This document shows positions 8,605-17,731 of a DNA stretch of 64,000 nt, one piece after another. Location: positions 3,432,783 through 3,496,782 of the forward strand of contig NZ_LJJC01000004.1 of assembly GCF_001420715.1 (NCBI RefSeq). Reading direction: 5' to 3'. This stretch comes from Heyndrickxia shackletonii (lineage in GTDB: Bacteria; Bacillota; Bacilli; Bacillales; Bacillaceae_C). Position numbers and translations under genes: made by a program. Position 1 is the first letter of the stretch, and each line of letters begins with the position of its first letter. The notes beneath the pieces are model-generated. The model had not been told where the DNA came from, searched no databases, and was given only the letters and a program-made list of their open reading frames with translations.

Positions 8605-9552
8605 TTAATCCTCACCACCGTTAAGCCAAATGTAGGTTTTTACTAACCCATCAATTAACGAATGGCGGTTATGCCAATGCAACTCTTCTTTAATTTTCTC
8701 AGCATGTATACAACGGCGCTGTACTACATCCACTCTTCGTTTTGGTTCAAATTTCAACTTAATATTCTCATGGTTTGTCACTTTCTTAATTGCCTTAGCA
8801 AGATCCAATACACTCGTTTCTACACCTGTTCCAACATTATATACTTGATTGATTGATTTTTCCGAACTAGCAGCGATTACTACGGCATCCATGGCGTCTT
8901 CTACAAAGGTGAAATCTCTTGTTTGCGTTCCATCTCCATAGATAATCATCGATTCATTATGTTCCACAGCTTCGAAAAACTTTGCCACCACTCCGCAATA
9001 TGGATTCGATGAAAGCTGACCAGGTCCGTAAACATTGGAAAAACGCAAAATAGTGATTGGCATTTGATACATTTCATAATACACATGACAATAATGCTCC
9101 ATCGAGAATTTACTTGCCGCATATGGGAGTTTAATATTGTAATAGGATTCAGGTGTTGGCAAAATAGGAGATTCACTATAGATGGAAGTAGTAGATGCAT
9201 AGACGAATTTCTTTAGATTAGGGCAAAATTCTTGTGCCTTTTGGAGCAGCAAGTAACCGCCGTACAGATTCGTATGAAAATCATCATCCATATTCTTTAC
9301 AGAAAGAACGAGATTTTTACAGGAGAAATGAAAAATATATTCCACCTTTGGCAATACTTCCTCTAAAATACGTCCATTCGTTACACTATCCTCATAAAAA
9401 GTTATTTTTTCAGACAGCGGAACTGCAGCCCTATTCCCTGTTGAAAGATCATCGATTACATATATATGGTTACTAATCGGCAGTAATTTCTTCACGAGCT
9501 GTGAACCTAAAAACCCTGCTCCTCCAGTTACTAAAACATTTGTGAACTTCAT
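8605..9552 (-). CDS. NAD-dependent sugar epimerase/dehydratase (extended SDR)
   Basis: A 315-residue protein with the Rossmann motif GGAGFLGSQL at residues 10-19, a TSIYS serine region near 120 and the catalytic YAASK near 140. The later RFSNVYGPGQ, GDGTQTRDFTFVEDAMDA and YNVGTG segments are typical of UDP-glucose 4-epimerase-like enzymes. It binds NAD and a nucleotide-sugar; whether it epimerises, decarboxylates or dehydrates cannot be told from sequence. It overlaps the oxidoreductase gene by four bases and is followed by a glycosyltransferase one base later, in an aminotransferase-oxidoreductase-epimerase-transferase operon. Confidence 0.87.
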   Translation of the reverse strand: MKFTNVLVTGGAGFLGSQLVKKLLPISNHIYVIDDLSTGNRAAVPLSEKITFYEDSVTNGRILEEVLPKVEYIFHFSCKNLVLSVKNMDDDFHTNLYGGYLLLQKAQEFCPNLKKFVYASTTSIYSESPILPTPESYYNIKLPYAASKFSMEHYCHVYYEMYQMPITILRFSNVYGPGQLSSNPYCGVVAKFFEAVEHNESMIIYGDGTQTRDFTFVEDAMDAVVIAASSEKSINQVYNVGTGVETSVLDLAKAIKKVTNHENIKLKFEPKRRVDVVQRRCIHAEKIKEELHWHNRHSLIDGLVKTYIWLNGGED

Positions 9553-10631
9553 ATTTCAGTTTCCTCCTTTCTAGCCATTTCTGCAGTGGAGAATGATTCA
9601 AGTGGAAGGAAAACCGTTTTATTGATTCGCGATGATTCATATATGCCAAAAATGATTTCTAAGGCTTTTTTTCCTTCGGCTCCATCTATTAATAGGCTTT
9701 TTTCCTGGTCATTTATTGATTCTATAAAATTCTCATACATATAAACCTCTTCATTCGTATCCTCTAAGAGACTAGACAAAGCAGCGGGATCTGCATCCTC
9801 TCCTTCGATATACCACCGCGAAATCTTATTTAATGATCGGCCATCCACAGAAATCGTTCCTTTTTCTCCAAAAATAGATAATGAATATCCGAGATTATTA
9901 GGCTGAGTAACTATATTTGCCTCAACCATTCCTTTCGCTTGATTTTGAAATTGTATAATGCCAACGGCCACATCCTCTGTTTCCTTTACATCGGTATGAC
10001 TGCTAATTTCACCATAAACTGACTTTGCATCACCTAAAAACCATTGAAGTAAATCGACTAAATGTATCCCTTGATTAATAAGCATACCTCCATCCGTTTC
10101 CCAGCTACCTCTCCATGATGCAGATTTATAATAGTCTAGGGAACGGTTAATTCGAATCGAGGCAACTCCCAAAATCGGCTTACCTATTTTCCCATCCGTA
10201 ATGACAGATTTAATTTTTTTCATAATAGGTCGAAATCGCAGTTGGTGACATATCATCAAATTTCTATTTTGTTGTTTTGCGATTTTTATTAAATTGTCTG
10301 CATCCTCTATTGATAATGCCATCGGCTTTTCAAGAATGACATGCTTACCGGCAAGAAGAGCCTTTTTGCACATTTCATAATGAAAACCGGAAATAGTAGC
10401 GATAATAATCGCATCTATTTCTGGACTCTTCAGCATTTCCTCATAATCCTCGTAACATTGAACATATTCCAGTGAATTTACTTCCGATTGATAATATTTG
10501 ACTGCTTCATCCATTCTTACTTTTTCAATATCGCTTACAGCAGATAACTGTGCTTGTTTGCATTTCGATAATGCATGCAAATGATTTTTTGAAATAAACC
10601 CGCAACCAACTAAGCCAAACCGAATATTCAT
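9549..10631 (-). CDS. Gfo/Idh/MocA oxidoreductase (WbpB/WlbA-like)
   Basis: A 360-residue NAD-dependent oxidoreductase. The Rossmann motif is GLVGCGFISKNH at the N-terminus, the active-site lysine lies in HVILEKPMALS near residue 100, and the histidine in GGMLINQGIHLVDLLQWF near 180 fits the family. That last segment closely resembles WlbA/WbpB enzymes, which oxidise C3 of UDP-N-acetylglucosaminuronic acid before transamination. The start ATG follows GGAGGTAACTAA and comes directly after the aminotransferase stop. The pairing with a DegT aminotransferase and a hexapeptide acyltransferase supports that reaction. Myo-inositol or other sugar dehydrogenase activity is the alternative. Confidence 0.85.
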   Translation of the reverse strand: MNIRFGLVGCGFISKNHLHALSKCKQAQLSAVSDIEKVRMDEAVKYYQSEVNSLEYVQCYEDYEEMLKSPEIDAIIIATISGFHYEMCKKALLAGKHVILEKPMALSIEDADNLIKIAKQQNRNLMICHQLRFRPIMKKIKSVITDGKIGKPILGVASIRINRSLDYYKSASWRGSWETDGGMLINQGIHLVDLLQWFLGDAKSVYGEISSHTDVKETEDVAVGIIQFQNQAKGMVEANIVTQPNNLGYSLSIFGEKGTISVDGRSLNKISRWYIEGEDADPAALSSLLEDTNEEVYMYENFIESINDQEKSLLIDGAEGKKALEIIFGIYESSRINKTVFLPLESFSTAEMARKEETEI

Positions 10632-11735
10632 TTAGTTACCTCCATCCTGAAGAAGAATGGAAATAATATAATCCTGCTCGCTTTCTGTTAAATAAGGATG
10701 CATTGGAATGGCAAATAATTCATTAGATAAAGATTCCGCTACAGGAAAATCTCCTTCTTGGTAATTTAAGGTTTTATAGACTTCCTGTAGATGGAGGCAG
10801 CACGGATAGTAGATTCCCGTTTGTATGTCATGAGCTTTGAGGGCTTTCATTATTTGTTCACGTTGTTTGGACCTAATGCAGAACAGATGATAAATATGCT
10901 TCCGATCCTTTTCTTCCATTGGTAATTGGATATGAGCGGCACCCGAAAGGAATTTCTTATAACGCTCCGCCCATTCTCTTCTCTTGGAATTCCATTCCTC
11001 TATTTTGTTTAAATTTACAAGTAAAATAGCTGCATGTAATTCATCTAATCTGCTATTATACCCAATCCTGTCATGATAATATTTTTTTGTTGTTCCGTGT
11101 GCGCGCAGTTTCCTGAGATTTTCTGCAAGTTTTACATTAGAGGTAGTAATTATTCCCCCATCCCCCAACGTTCCTAAATTTTTCGTCGGAAAGAAGGAAA
11201 AACAAGCTGCATCTCCAAGACTTCCTACAGGTTTTCCCTTATAGGTGGATCCGAATGCCTGACAAGCATCTTCAATAACCAGAAGACCATACTTCTTAGC
11301 CAGGCTATTTATTTCGTCCATGTCTGCAGGTTGCCCGAATAAATGAACAGGAATAATTGCTTTTGTCGCTGAAGTAATTCTTTTTTCTATATCAGAAGGA
11401 TCAAGGTTAAATGTATGTGGATTCACATCTGCAAAAACAGGTGTCGCCCCGATACGTGATATACTTTCCGCACTTGCAAAAAACGTAAATGGCGTTGTGA
11501 TGACTTCATCACCTTTACCGATTCCAAGTGCTTCTAATGTAAGCACAAGCGCATCTGTACCATTAGCGACGGAAACAGCTTCTGTAACATTTAGTTTCTC
11601 CGCTATTTTTTTCTCAAGTTCTTCCACCTTCGATCCTAAGATATAGTTACCACTGTCAATTACCTTCTCAATCTCAAGTAAGATTTCCTCTTTAACATGT
11701 TGAAATTGACGCCCTAAGTCTACTAGATTAATCAT
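10632..11735 (-). CDS. DegT/DnrJ/EryC1/StrS aminotransferase (WbpE/WlbC-like)
   Basis: A 367-residue PLP-dependent sugar aminotransferase. ANGTDALVLTLEALGIGKGDEVITTPFTF (residues about 58-86) is the typical cofactor-phosphate region, VIEDACQAFGS near 155 carries the PLP-binding Asp and Gln, and FSFFPTKNLGTLGDGG near 180 carries the Schiff-base lysine. It is the first gene of the four-gene minus-strand operon, with GGGAGATGAATT before its ATG. In the WbpB/WbpE pathway this enzyme moves an amino group from glutamate to the 3-keto sugar made by the neighbouring oxidoreductase. Closest functional assignment is by context. Confidence 0.88.
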   Translation of the reverse strand: MINLVDLGRQFQHVKEEILLEIEKVIDSGNYILGSKVEELEKKIAEKLNVTEAVSVANGTDALVLTLEALGIGKGDEVITTPFTFFASAESISRIGATPVFADVNPHTFNLDPSDIEKRITSATKAIIPVHLFGQPADMDEINSLAKKYGLLVIEDACQAFGSTYKGKPVGSLGDAACFSFFPTKNLGTLGDGGIITTSNVKLAENLRKLRAHGTTKKYYHDRIGYNSRLDELHAAILLVNLNKIEEWNSKRREWAERYKKFLSGAAHIQLPMEEKDRKHIYHLFCIRSKQREQIMKALKAHDIQTGIYYPCCLHLQEVYKTLNYQEGDFPVAESLSNELFAIPMHPYLTESEQDYIISILLQDGGN

Positions 11736-12102
11736 AATTCATCTCCCTGACTCTACATAAAATAATCTTGGTCCATAATGAACTCATGCCATTAGGATCA
11801 TTTTAATTAGTAAAAAGTTTATATTCTCCATAATTTATGAGCGGATATTATATAAAGTCACGGCAGGAAACACTATATTTTTGTTTTTCTATACTTTCTC
11901 CCCATAATGATTTAAAAACCTATATTTATATTTGCTCTATCAGCAAACGCCCTATTAGTTATTTGTCCCTTTAGTGCATTCTATGACACTTAAATCAATG
12001 CATTTGCCTTTTTTCCACATTTGGTGTTGTTTGTCTATCCCTGCCTCCCATTCTTTGAATAGTGTAAAAGGAATTTATATTTAGAAACGAGGTGGTAGGT
12101 TA
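11736..12102. other. Divergent intergenic region of the sugar-nucleotide genes
   Basis: About 370 AT-rich bases between the aminotransferase operon and the UDP-sugar dehydrogenase. It holds the sigma-K-like promoter listed next for the minus strand. I do not see a convincing promoter for the plus-strand gene and no small gene. Confidence 0.5.
11831..11858 (-). promoter_or_regulatory. Candidate sigma-K promoter of the aminotransferase operon
   Basis: On the minus strand AC (11857-11858), 17 bases, then CATAAATTA (11831-11839), matching AC-N16/17-CATAnnnTA. It lies about 95 bases upstream of the aminotransferase start. Confidence 0.5.
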
Positions 12103-13389
12103 ATGAACAATAAAATTGCCGTGATTGGTCAAGGATATGTAGGACTTCCGTTGTCTATCATGCTTGTGGAAAAGGGATATGATGTTATAGGGATTGATTT
12201 AGATGAAGCAAAAATTACTTCCTTAAATAATGCGAAGAGCTATATAGGAGATATTACTGATAATCGACTACAAAAAGCCAATCTGAGCAATCGCTTTAAA
12301 GCAACTACCAATTTTGATGAGCTATTAGTAGTGGACACAATTATTATTTGTGTGCCTACACCACTAACTACTGAGCATAAGCCTGATTTACGTTTTATCG
12401 TAAGTGCCGGAGAGGCTATTCAAAAGAGACTCCAAAAGGGCCAATTAGTTATTTTAGAAAGCTCCACTTTTCCAGGTACAACAAAAGAAGTGTTATTGCC
12501 AATCCTAGAAAAAAGCGGTTTAAAAGTAGGAATCGATTTCTACTTGGCAAATTCACCAGAAAGAATTGACCCGGGAAACAAAAAATATAAAGTAGATGAA
12601 ATACCAAAAGTTGTTGGTGGAATAACAGATGAATGTAAAAATAAAGCCCTCTCTTTATATGGCGACATATATCAAAAAGTAGTACCAGTCTCTACATCTG
12701 AAGCAGCTGAGTTAACGAAATTATTGGAAAATACCTATCGATTTATTAATATTTCCTTTATAAATGAAATGGCGATTTTAAGTGATATGTTAAATACCGA
12801 TATATGGGAAGTTATAGAAGCTGCTGCAACGAAACCATATGGATTCACACCATATTACCCTGGTCCCGGTATTGGCGGACACTGCATTCCTGTTGATCCG
12901 CTATATCTTCAATGGAAATTACAACAGTTAAATACTAATAGTGAATTTATTTTATTATCCGATTCAACTAACCAAAAAATCATAGACTATATTGTAAATA
13001 GGACCGAAGAAATGCTGGGAGACCAGAAACCATTTGACTCCTCTACTATTTTAATTTATGGCATAACATACAAGAAGGACGTAGCAGATACCCGTGATTC
13101 ACCATCCTTATTGATTATCGATAAATTGAAGCAAAAAGGTGCAAACGTTCTGTACCATGATCCATATATTCCTTCTATAAAAATTGGAGATGAGTTATTT
13201 ACAAGTGTTGATTTAACAGATAGTCTTTTATCACAATCTGATTGTGTCATTATTTTGGCTGATCACTCTAAAATACCTTTAGAGCAAATTTTAACTCATG
13301 CATCACTAGTTTTTGATACAAGGAATGTGACCGGTACTTTTGAAGGAAATGCAAGAGTTATTAAACTTGGTGATGGACAAAAAATTTAA
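12103..13389 (+). CDS. UDP-N-acetyl-hexosamine/UDP-sugar 6-dehydrogenase (WbpA/TviB-like)
   Basis: A 428-residue UDP-glucose/GDP-mannose dehydrogenase family enzyme. GQGYVGLPLSIMLVEKGYDV is the N-terminal NAD-binding motif, CVPTPL and ESSTFPGTT are family motifs, SPERIDPGNK near residue 150 is typical of the UDP-HexNAc branch (WbpA, TviB, WecC), and the catalytic cysteine lies in GPGIGGHCIPVDP near residue 265. YGITYKKDVADTRDSP marks the C-terminal UDP-binding domain. It oxidises C6 of a UDP-sugar to a uronic acid with two NAD. Given the neighbours it would feed UDP-GlcNAcA to the oxidoreductase. It is read away from the rest of the pathway and has its own ribosome site (GAGGTGG). Confidence 0.88.
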   Translation: MNNKIAVIGQGYVGLPLSIMLVEKGYDVIGIDLDEAKITSLNNAKSYIGDITDNRLQKANLSNRFKATTNFDELLVVDTIIICVPTPLTTEHKPDLRFIVSAGEAIQKRLQKGQLVILESSTFPGTTKEVLLPILEKSGLKVGIDFYLANSPERIDPGNKKYKVDEIPKVVGGITDECKNKALSLYGDIYQKVVPVSTSEAAELTKLLENTYRFINISFINEMAILSDMLNTDIWEVIEAAATKPYGFTPYYPGPGIGGHCIPVDPLYLQWKLQQLNTNSEFILLSDSTNQKIIDYIVNRTEEMLGDQKPFDSSTILIYGITYKKDVADTRDSPSLLIIDKLKQKGANVLYHDPYIPSIKIGDELFTSVDLTDSLLSQSDCVIILADHSKIPLEQILTHASLVFDTRNVTGTFEGNARVIKLGDGQKI

Positions 13390-13401
13390 TACTGGCTTAA
13401 T

Positions 13402-13455
13402 GAAAAGGGTGTCTCATAAGAATTTTTTTTCATTCTTACGTGACTCCTTTTTTTA
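13402..13455 (+). terminator. Terminator after the UDP-sugar dehydrogenase
   Basis: A long imperfect hairpin (AAAAGGGTGTCTCATAAGAAT against ATTCTTACGTGACTCCTT) ends in a run of seven T. Confidence 0.65.
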
Positions 13456-13773
13456 GGTGAAACATATTTTTATAGTACTTCTTATCACTCACCTGGACTT
13501 TTATACCAATTTTATCAAAACTTGTGATGACAGTCTCAAAATCTTAAATAAATGTGTGATTGCTTTAAAACAATGGTGGATACGATAAGTTCGATAGTTC
13601 CATAGTATGTGGTAAGCTTCTTCTTTTTAAAGATAATGTTAAACAAAGCTGATATTAGCTCGCCGAGAATTACTAAAGGTTCATATTTGTTAAAGATAAA
13701 TCAGTATTATAACCGTATCACCCAATAAAACTTTAAAAAGAAGAAGCAACATTGTAAAGGAGGTTGAAGAAAA
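13456..13773. other. Leader region of the collagen-like gene
   Basis: No gene seen. It contains the candidate late-sporulation promoter listed separately and would give a leader of roughly 150 bases before the TTG start. Confidence 0.45.
13581..13608 (+). promoter_or_regulatory. Weak candidate sigma-K promoter of the collagen-like gene
   Basis: AC at 13581, 17 bases, then CATAGTATG at 13600-13608. The spacing equals that at the other candidates but the last base of the -10 differs from consensus. Confidence 0.35.
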
Positions 13774-15954
13774 TTGGCTATAAGAAATTTTATTGTAAAC
13801 GGAGATTTTGAAGATGGATCCCTTGATAATTGGCTGGAAGAGAATGCTGCCATAACCACTGAATTTTCTCATTCAGGTTATTATTCTGCCAGGTTAGCTG
13901 GCGGGGATATTAACTCCTATTTAGTACAATTTGTAGATGCGAATCCTGGTGAAAGTTTTGAATTTCTTGCCTCATTAGCAAAAGTTGGTTCTGACCCATC
14001 TCCACCTGTAGCACTTCTCGTAGTTTTTTATGATAATGCTCTAGATTACCTTGGCTATAGTTTAATAGATAATATTCCGCCTGGCGCTCTTCCTTCAGCA
14101 GATAATGACAATTGGCTCGAAATCTATCATGAAACAAGTCCAGCTCCTTTAGGGACAACTCAAGCACTTGTTGTCATCAATAAACTGCCATTTCCAGGAA
14201 GCGCAGATATTTTAGTAGACGATATTCAACTATTAGACACAACAAATACTGGATTACCGGGAATTACAGGGCCAACAGGTCCTCCAGGTGCTACAGGACC
14301 GGCAGGACCTACGGGACCAGCGGGACCTCCAGGTGCTACAGGACCGGCAGGACCTACGGGACCAGCGGGACCTCCAGGAACACCGGGTGCTACGGGACCA
14401 GCGGGTGCTACCGGACCAGCAGGTGCCACAGGGCCAGCAGGTGCTACAGGACCAGCGGGTGCTACCGGACCAGCGGGTGTTACCGGACCAGCAGGTGCTA
14501 CCGGACCAGCGGGTGCTACGGGACCAGCGGGTGTTACGGGACCAGCAGGTGCTACCGGACCAGCGGGTGCTACCGGACCAGCAGGTGCCACAGGGCCAGC
14601 AGGTGCTACCGGACCAGCGGGTGCTACCGGACCAGCAGGTGCTACCGGACCAGCGGGTGCTACCGGACCAGCGGGTGTTACCGGACCAGCAGGTGCTACG
14701 GGACCAGCGGGTGCTACCGGACCAGCGGGTGCTACGGGACCAGCGGGTGCTACCGGACCAGCGGGTGCTACCGGACCAGCAGGTGCTACAGGGCCAGCAG
14801 GTGTTACGGGACCAGCAGGTGTTACGGGACCAGCAGGTGCTACCGGGCCAGCAGGTGCTACAGGACCAGCAGGTGCTACCGGACCAGCGGGTGTTACGGG
14901 ACCAGCAGGTGCTACAGGACCAGCAGGTGCTACCGGGCCAGCAGGTGTTACGGGACCAGCAGGTGTTACAGGACCAGCGGGTGCTACCGGACCAGCAGGT
15001 GCTACCGGGCCAGCAGGTGCTACCGGACCAGCGGGTGCTACAGGACCAGCAGGTGCTACGGGGCCAGCAGGTGCTACCGGACCAGCGGGTGTTACGGGAC
15101 CAGCAGGTGCTACGGGGCCAGCAGGTGCTACCGGACCAGCGGGTGCTACCGGGCCAGCGGGTGTTACCGGACCAGCAGGTGCTACCGGACCAGCGGGTGC
15201 TACCGGACCAGCAGGTGCTACAGGACCAGCAGGTGCTACGGGGCCAGCGGGTGCTACCGGGCCAGCAGGTGCTACAGGACCAGCGGGTGCTACGGGACCA
15301 GCAGGTGCTACGGGGCCAGCGGGTGCTACCGGGCCAGCAGGTGCTACAGGACCAGCGGGTGCTACCGGACCAGCAGGTGCTACGGGGCCAGCAGGTGCTA
15401 CCGGACCAGCAGGTGTTACGGGACCAGCGGGTGTTACGGGACCAGCAGGTGCTACCGGGCCAGCAGGTGCTACGGGACCAGCGGGTGCTACCGGACCAGC
15501 AGGTGCTACCGGACCAGCAGGTGTTACCGGGCCAGCAGGACCAACTGGAGCTACAGGTACAGGCTTAGCAGCTGGATTTAGTGCACGAAATCAAGGAGGT
15601 ATTACGGTCGGTGTTGGTGGAGCTGTACCATTTAATACACCAGAAACATCATTCGGAACCGATATAACCCAACCAACAACAACAACCTTTAGTTTAAATG
15701 CTCCTGGTTTTTACTCTGTGAGATTCATCTTATATACAACTGCAGTAAGCCTACTTGGCGGTGCTGAAATTACTGTCAATGGAACTCCTGTTTCAGGTGA
15801 CTTCGCACTTGCGGCGGTTGGGGCACCATTAATTGGAGAAACAATCGTCAATGTAACAACTGCTCCAGTTACAGTTTCCATCGTCGTTACTGGTGTAGCT
15901 TTATCACTATCAACTGGAACAAACGCTCATATTCAAATTGAAAAATTAGCTTAA
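13774..15954 (+). CDS. Collagen-like surface protein, BclA-type layout
   Basis: A 726-residue protein starting at TTG 13774, nine bases after AAAGGAGGT. It has three parts. Residues 1-159 form a beta-rich domain ([16 protein letters not shown], then VDDIQLLDT) resembling the NTTRR-F1-type or carbohydrate-binding domains that precede collagen repeats in bacilli. Residues 160-594 are 145 uninterrupted Gly-X-Y triplets, mostly GPA alternating with GAT or GVT. Residues 595-726 form a hydrophobic beta-rich domain ([12 protein letters not shown] to AHIQIEKLA) like the trimerising C1q/TNF-like head of exosporium BclA. No signal peptide is seen, as expected for a protein placed on the spore from the mother cell. 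The many threonines at the Y position are likely O-glycosylation sites and the neighbouring glycosyltransferases are candidates for this. Confidence 0.9.
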   Translation: MAIRNFIVNGDFEDGSLDNWLEENAAITTEFSHSGYYSARLAGGDINSYLVQFVDANPGESFEFLASLAKVGSDPSPPVALLVVFYDNALDYLGYSLIDNIPPGALPSADNDNWLEIYHETSPAPLGTTQALVVINKLPFPGSADILVDDIQLLDTTNTGLPGITGPTGPPGATGPAGPTGPAGPPGATGPAGPTGPAGPPGTPGATGPAGATGPAGATGPAGATGPAGATGPAGVTGPAGATGPAGATGPAGVTGPAGATGPAGATGPAGATGPAGATGPAGATGPAGATGPAGATGPAGVTGPAGATGPAGATGPAGATGPAGATGPAGATGPAGATGPAGVTGPAGVTGPAGATGPAGATGPAGATGPAGVTGPAGATGPAGATGPAGVTGPAGVTGPAGATGPAGATGPAGATGPAGATGPAGATGPAGATGPAGVTGPAGATGPAGATGPAGATGPAGVTGPAGATGPAGATGPAGATGPAGATGPAGATGPAGATGPAGATGPAGATGPAGATGPAGATGPAGATGPAGATGPAGATGPAGVTGPAGVTGPAGATGPAGATGPAGATGPAGATGPAGVTGPAGPTGATGTGLAAGFSARNQGGITVGVGGAVPFNTPETSFGTDITQPTTTTFSLNAPGFYSVRFILYTTAVSLLGGAEITVNGTPVSGDFALAAVGAPLIGETIVNVTTAPVTVSIVVTGVALSLSTGTNAHIQIEKLA
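14251..15555 (+). repeat. Gly-X-Y repeat tract, 18-base period
   Basis: About 1.3 kb of near-identical 18-base units encoding GPAGAT or GPAGVT, with the codons GCT/GTT and ACC/ACG/ACA alternating. Copy number is likely variable and may be misassembled. Confidence 0.9.
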
Positions 15955-15968
15955 TTAGTTAATATGTT

Positions 15969-15998
15969 GAAAGAGGTAGCCTATTGGCTATCTCTTTC
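15969..15998 (+). terminator. Terminator after the collagen-like gene
   Basis: GAAAGAGGTAGCC and GGCTATCTCTTTC form a stem around TATT. The T run is weak. Confidence 0.65.
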
Positions 15999-16106
15999 AC
16001 TAATATAAAAGGTTTCTAGTTTTTAAGTGCATTATCCAAACATTTTAAGTGTTTATGAGTATGCTATATAGACCTTAAACAATTTTTACAAAGGAGCGTG
16101 CTTTAG

Positions 16107-17192
16107 TTGATCACTATCAGCTTATGTATGATAGTTAAAAACGAAGAAGAAGTATTAGCAAGATGTCTTGATAGTGTTAAAGACATTGTGGATGAAATCA
16201 ATATCGTAGATACCGGTTCTACAGATCGAACCGTTGAAATTGCAAAAGAATATACGGACAGGGTCTTTTTCTTTGAATGGATAGGAAATTTTGCTGCAGC
16301 AAGAAACGAATCCTTTAAATATGCCACAAAGGACTATATTCTATATCTGGATGCCGATGATGTAATATTGGAAGAAGATCAAAAAAAATTAATGGAATTA
16401 AAACAATCACTGGATCCTTCAGTTGATTCCGTTTCCATGTATTATGATGCTGGTACCGACGAATACGGGAACGTAACATTGCGCTATCGAAGAAACCGAT
16501 TAGTGAAAAGAGATAAGTATTATAAGTGGCGGGGCGATTGTCATCAGTATCTTGATGTCTATGGAAAAATCATCAATTCTGATATTTCCGTTACTCATAA
16601 AAAAATTCGGCATTCCGTTGGAAGAGCATTAAATATTTATCAAAGTAAGATTGAAAGAGGAGACATTTTTACAGCTAGAGACTATTTCTATTATGGGAAT
16701 GAACTAAGAGAAAACGGTCACTATGAAAAAGCAATAGAAAATTACAATAAGAATATCGAATTAACATCAGGTTGGATTGAGGATAAGCTTTATGCCTGTA
16801 TTAACAAGGCTGATTGTTATTTATTCCTTGGGGATTCCGAAAATGAACTAAAAAGTTTATTCCAATCATTTGAATTTTCAAAGACTCCTAGGCCGGAAAG
16901 CTGCAGTCGAATAGGGTATAACTTTCAGCGAAAAGGAGATTACCGTACCGCTGTATTTTGGTATGGACTTGCTACACAACTTCCGCCGGACTCAGATCAA
17001 TGGAGCTTTTCTTACCCAGCCTATTATACCTGGTATCCGCATTTACAAATGTGTGTTTGCTACTATTATTTAGGTGATTTTCAAAAATCCTATGAACATA
17101 ATGAGAAAGCCTTTCAATATCGTCCAAATGATAAAAGAATCCTGCAAAACAGAGAATTACTCCGGAACAAATTAGCGATTAATAATGAATGA
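16107..17192 (+). CDS. GT2 glycosyltransferase with C-terminal TPR region
   Basis: A 361-residue protein with a TTG start ten bases after AAAGGAG. The first 100 residues are a GT-A/GT2 domain: SLCMIVKNEEEVLARCLDSV at the start, VDTGSTDRT near 38 and the metal-binding YLDADD near 85. KWRGDCHQYL near 150 is the likely acceptor side. Residues about 200-355 contain TPR motifs (YFYYGNELRENGHYEKAIENY and similar). This architecture is found in SunS-like and other protein or peptide glycosyltransferases. Lying just after the collagen-like gene, it is a good candidate to put the first sugar on the collagen threonines; that is inference. Confidence 0.87.
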   Translation: MITISLCMIVKNEEEVLARCLDSVKDIVDEINIVDTGSTDRTVEIAKEYTDRVFFFEWIGNFAAARNESFKYATKDYILYLDADDVILEEDQKKLMELKQSLDPSVDSVSMYYDAGTDEYGNVTLRYRRNRLVKRDKYYKWRGDCHQYLDVYGKIINSDISVTHKKIRHSVGRALNIYQSKIERGDIFTARDYFYYGNELRENGHYEKAIENYNKNIELTSGWIEDKLYACINKADCYLFLGDSENELKSLFQSFEFSKTPRPESCSRIGYNFQRKGDYRTAVFWYGLATQLPPDSDQWSFSYPAYYTWYPHLQMCVCYYYLGDFQKSYEHNEKAFQYRPNDKRILQNRELLRNKLAINNE

Positions 17193-17230
17193 TCCAAGAT
17201 GTAAATAGTAAACAAAGGTTAGTTTGTATC

Positions 17231-17449
17231 TTACGGCAATAATTTATTACCGCCATTTAATAGTCCATTGGACAAATGCATCTTATCTCCCACCCGACAC
17301 ATCCATTTGGAAAATCTTACTAAAATGATCAAAAATACAATGTCTAAAATTCCTGAATACCCAAGCTTCCACCATCCGTATTGGAAATATCCCCAAGGAT
17401 CCGGTAATGTGGCTAAATATTCATCATATAATATTAGCCACATTACCAA
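17231..17449 (-). CDS. Doubtful 72-residue membrane protein frame
   Basis: The predicted peptide is unusually rich in Trp, Tyr and Leu and has one good membrane segment (GILDIVFLIILVRFSKWM), which is more protein-like than most chance frames. There is no clear ribosome site before the ATG, and the first 16 codons lie within a perfect inverted repeat. It may be a relic or chance. Confidence 0.25.
   Translation of the reverse strand: MVMWLILYDEYLATLPDPWGYFQYGWWKLGYSGILDIVFLIILVRFSKWMCRVGDKMHLSNGLLNGGNKLLP
17403..17447. repeat. Perfect 14-bp inverted repeat
   Basis: GGTAATGTGGCTAA and TTAGCCACATTACC flank a 17-base AT-rich loop. It has no immediate T run, so it is not a typical terminator. Confidence 0.7.
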
Positions 17450-17731
17450 ATATGATATCTTTTTTACATTAAAAAATACTACGGAAGTATAAAATAATAT
17501 CAGGATTAATTATCCTATCCATTCTTATTTTTTAAATTACCTTTTTATAGAGTAATACAACCTCAGCCATTAAAGGAACCAATAGTTATATGGTTGTCAG
17601 CCTTTAAATGGAAAAGTGCCTTTCGGAAAAGTTTAAGGAAGGTTATCGTATTTAATTTTTAATTGTTTGCTTGCGAATTATGATAAAATATAGCCATTAA
17701 CTTATACACCATAAAATGGAGGATTACAGCA

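Larger units (their letters stand above)
17193..17731. other. Intergenic region with an inverted repeat and a doubtful small frame
   Basis: About 540 bases hold the perfect inverted repeat and the possible 72-residue minus-strand frame listed below, plus a small palindrome near 17234-17252. A possible -10 (TAAAAT, near 17684) lies ahead of yjcH. Confidence 0.4.

Noticed and set aside
14226-15568. Long open frames in other frames and on the other strand of the collagen tract
   Set aside because: They are by-products of the 18-base repeat; composition is a simple frame shift of the Gly-X-Y code.
3168-17192. Capsule or teichoic acid operon instead of a spore glycan locus
   Set aside because: There is no flippase, polymerase or export gene, and the collagen-like protein and sigma-K-like promoters point to the spore surface; it is not fully excluded.
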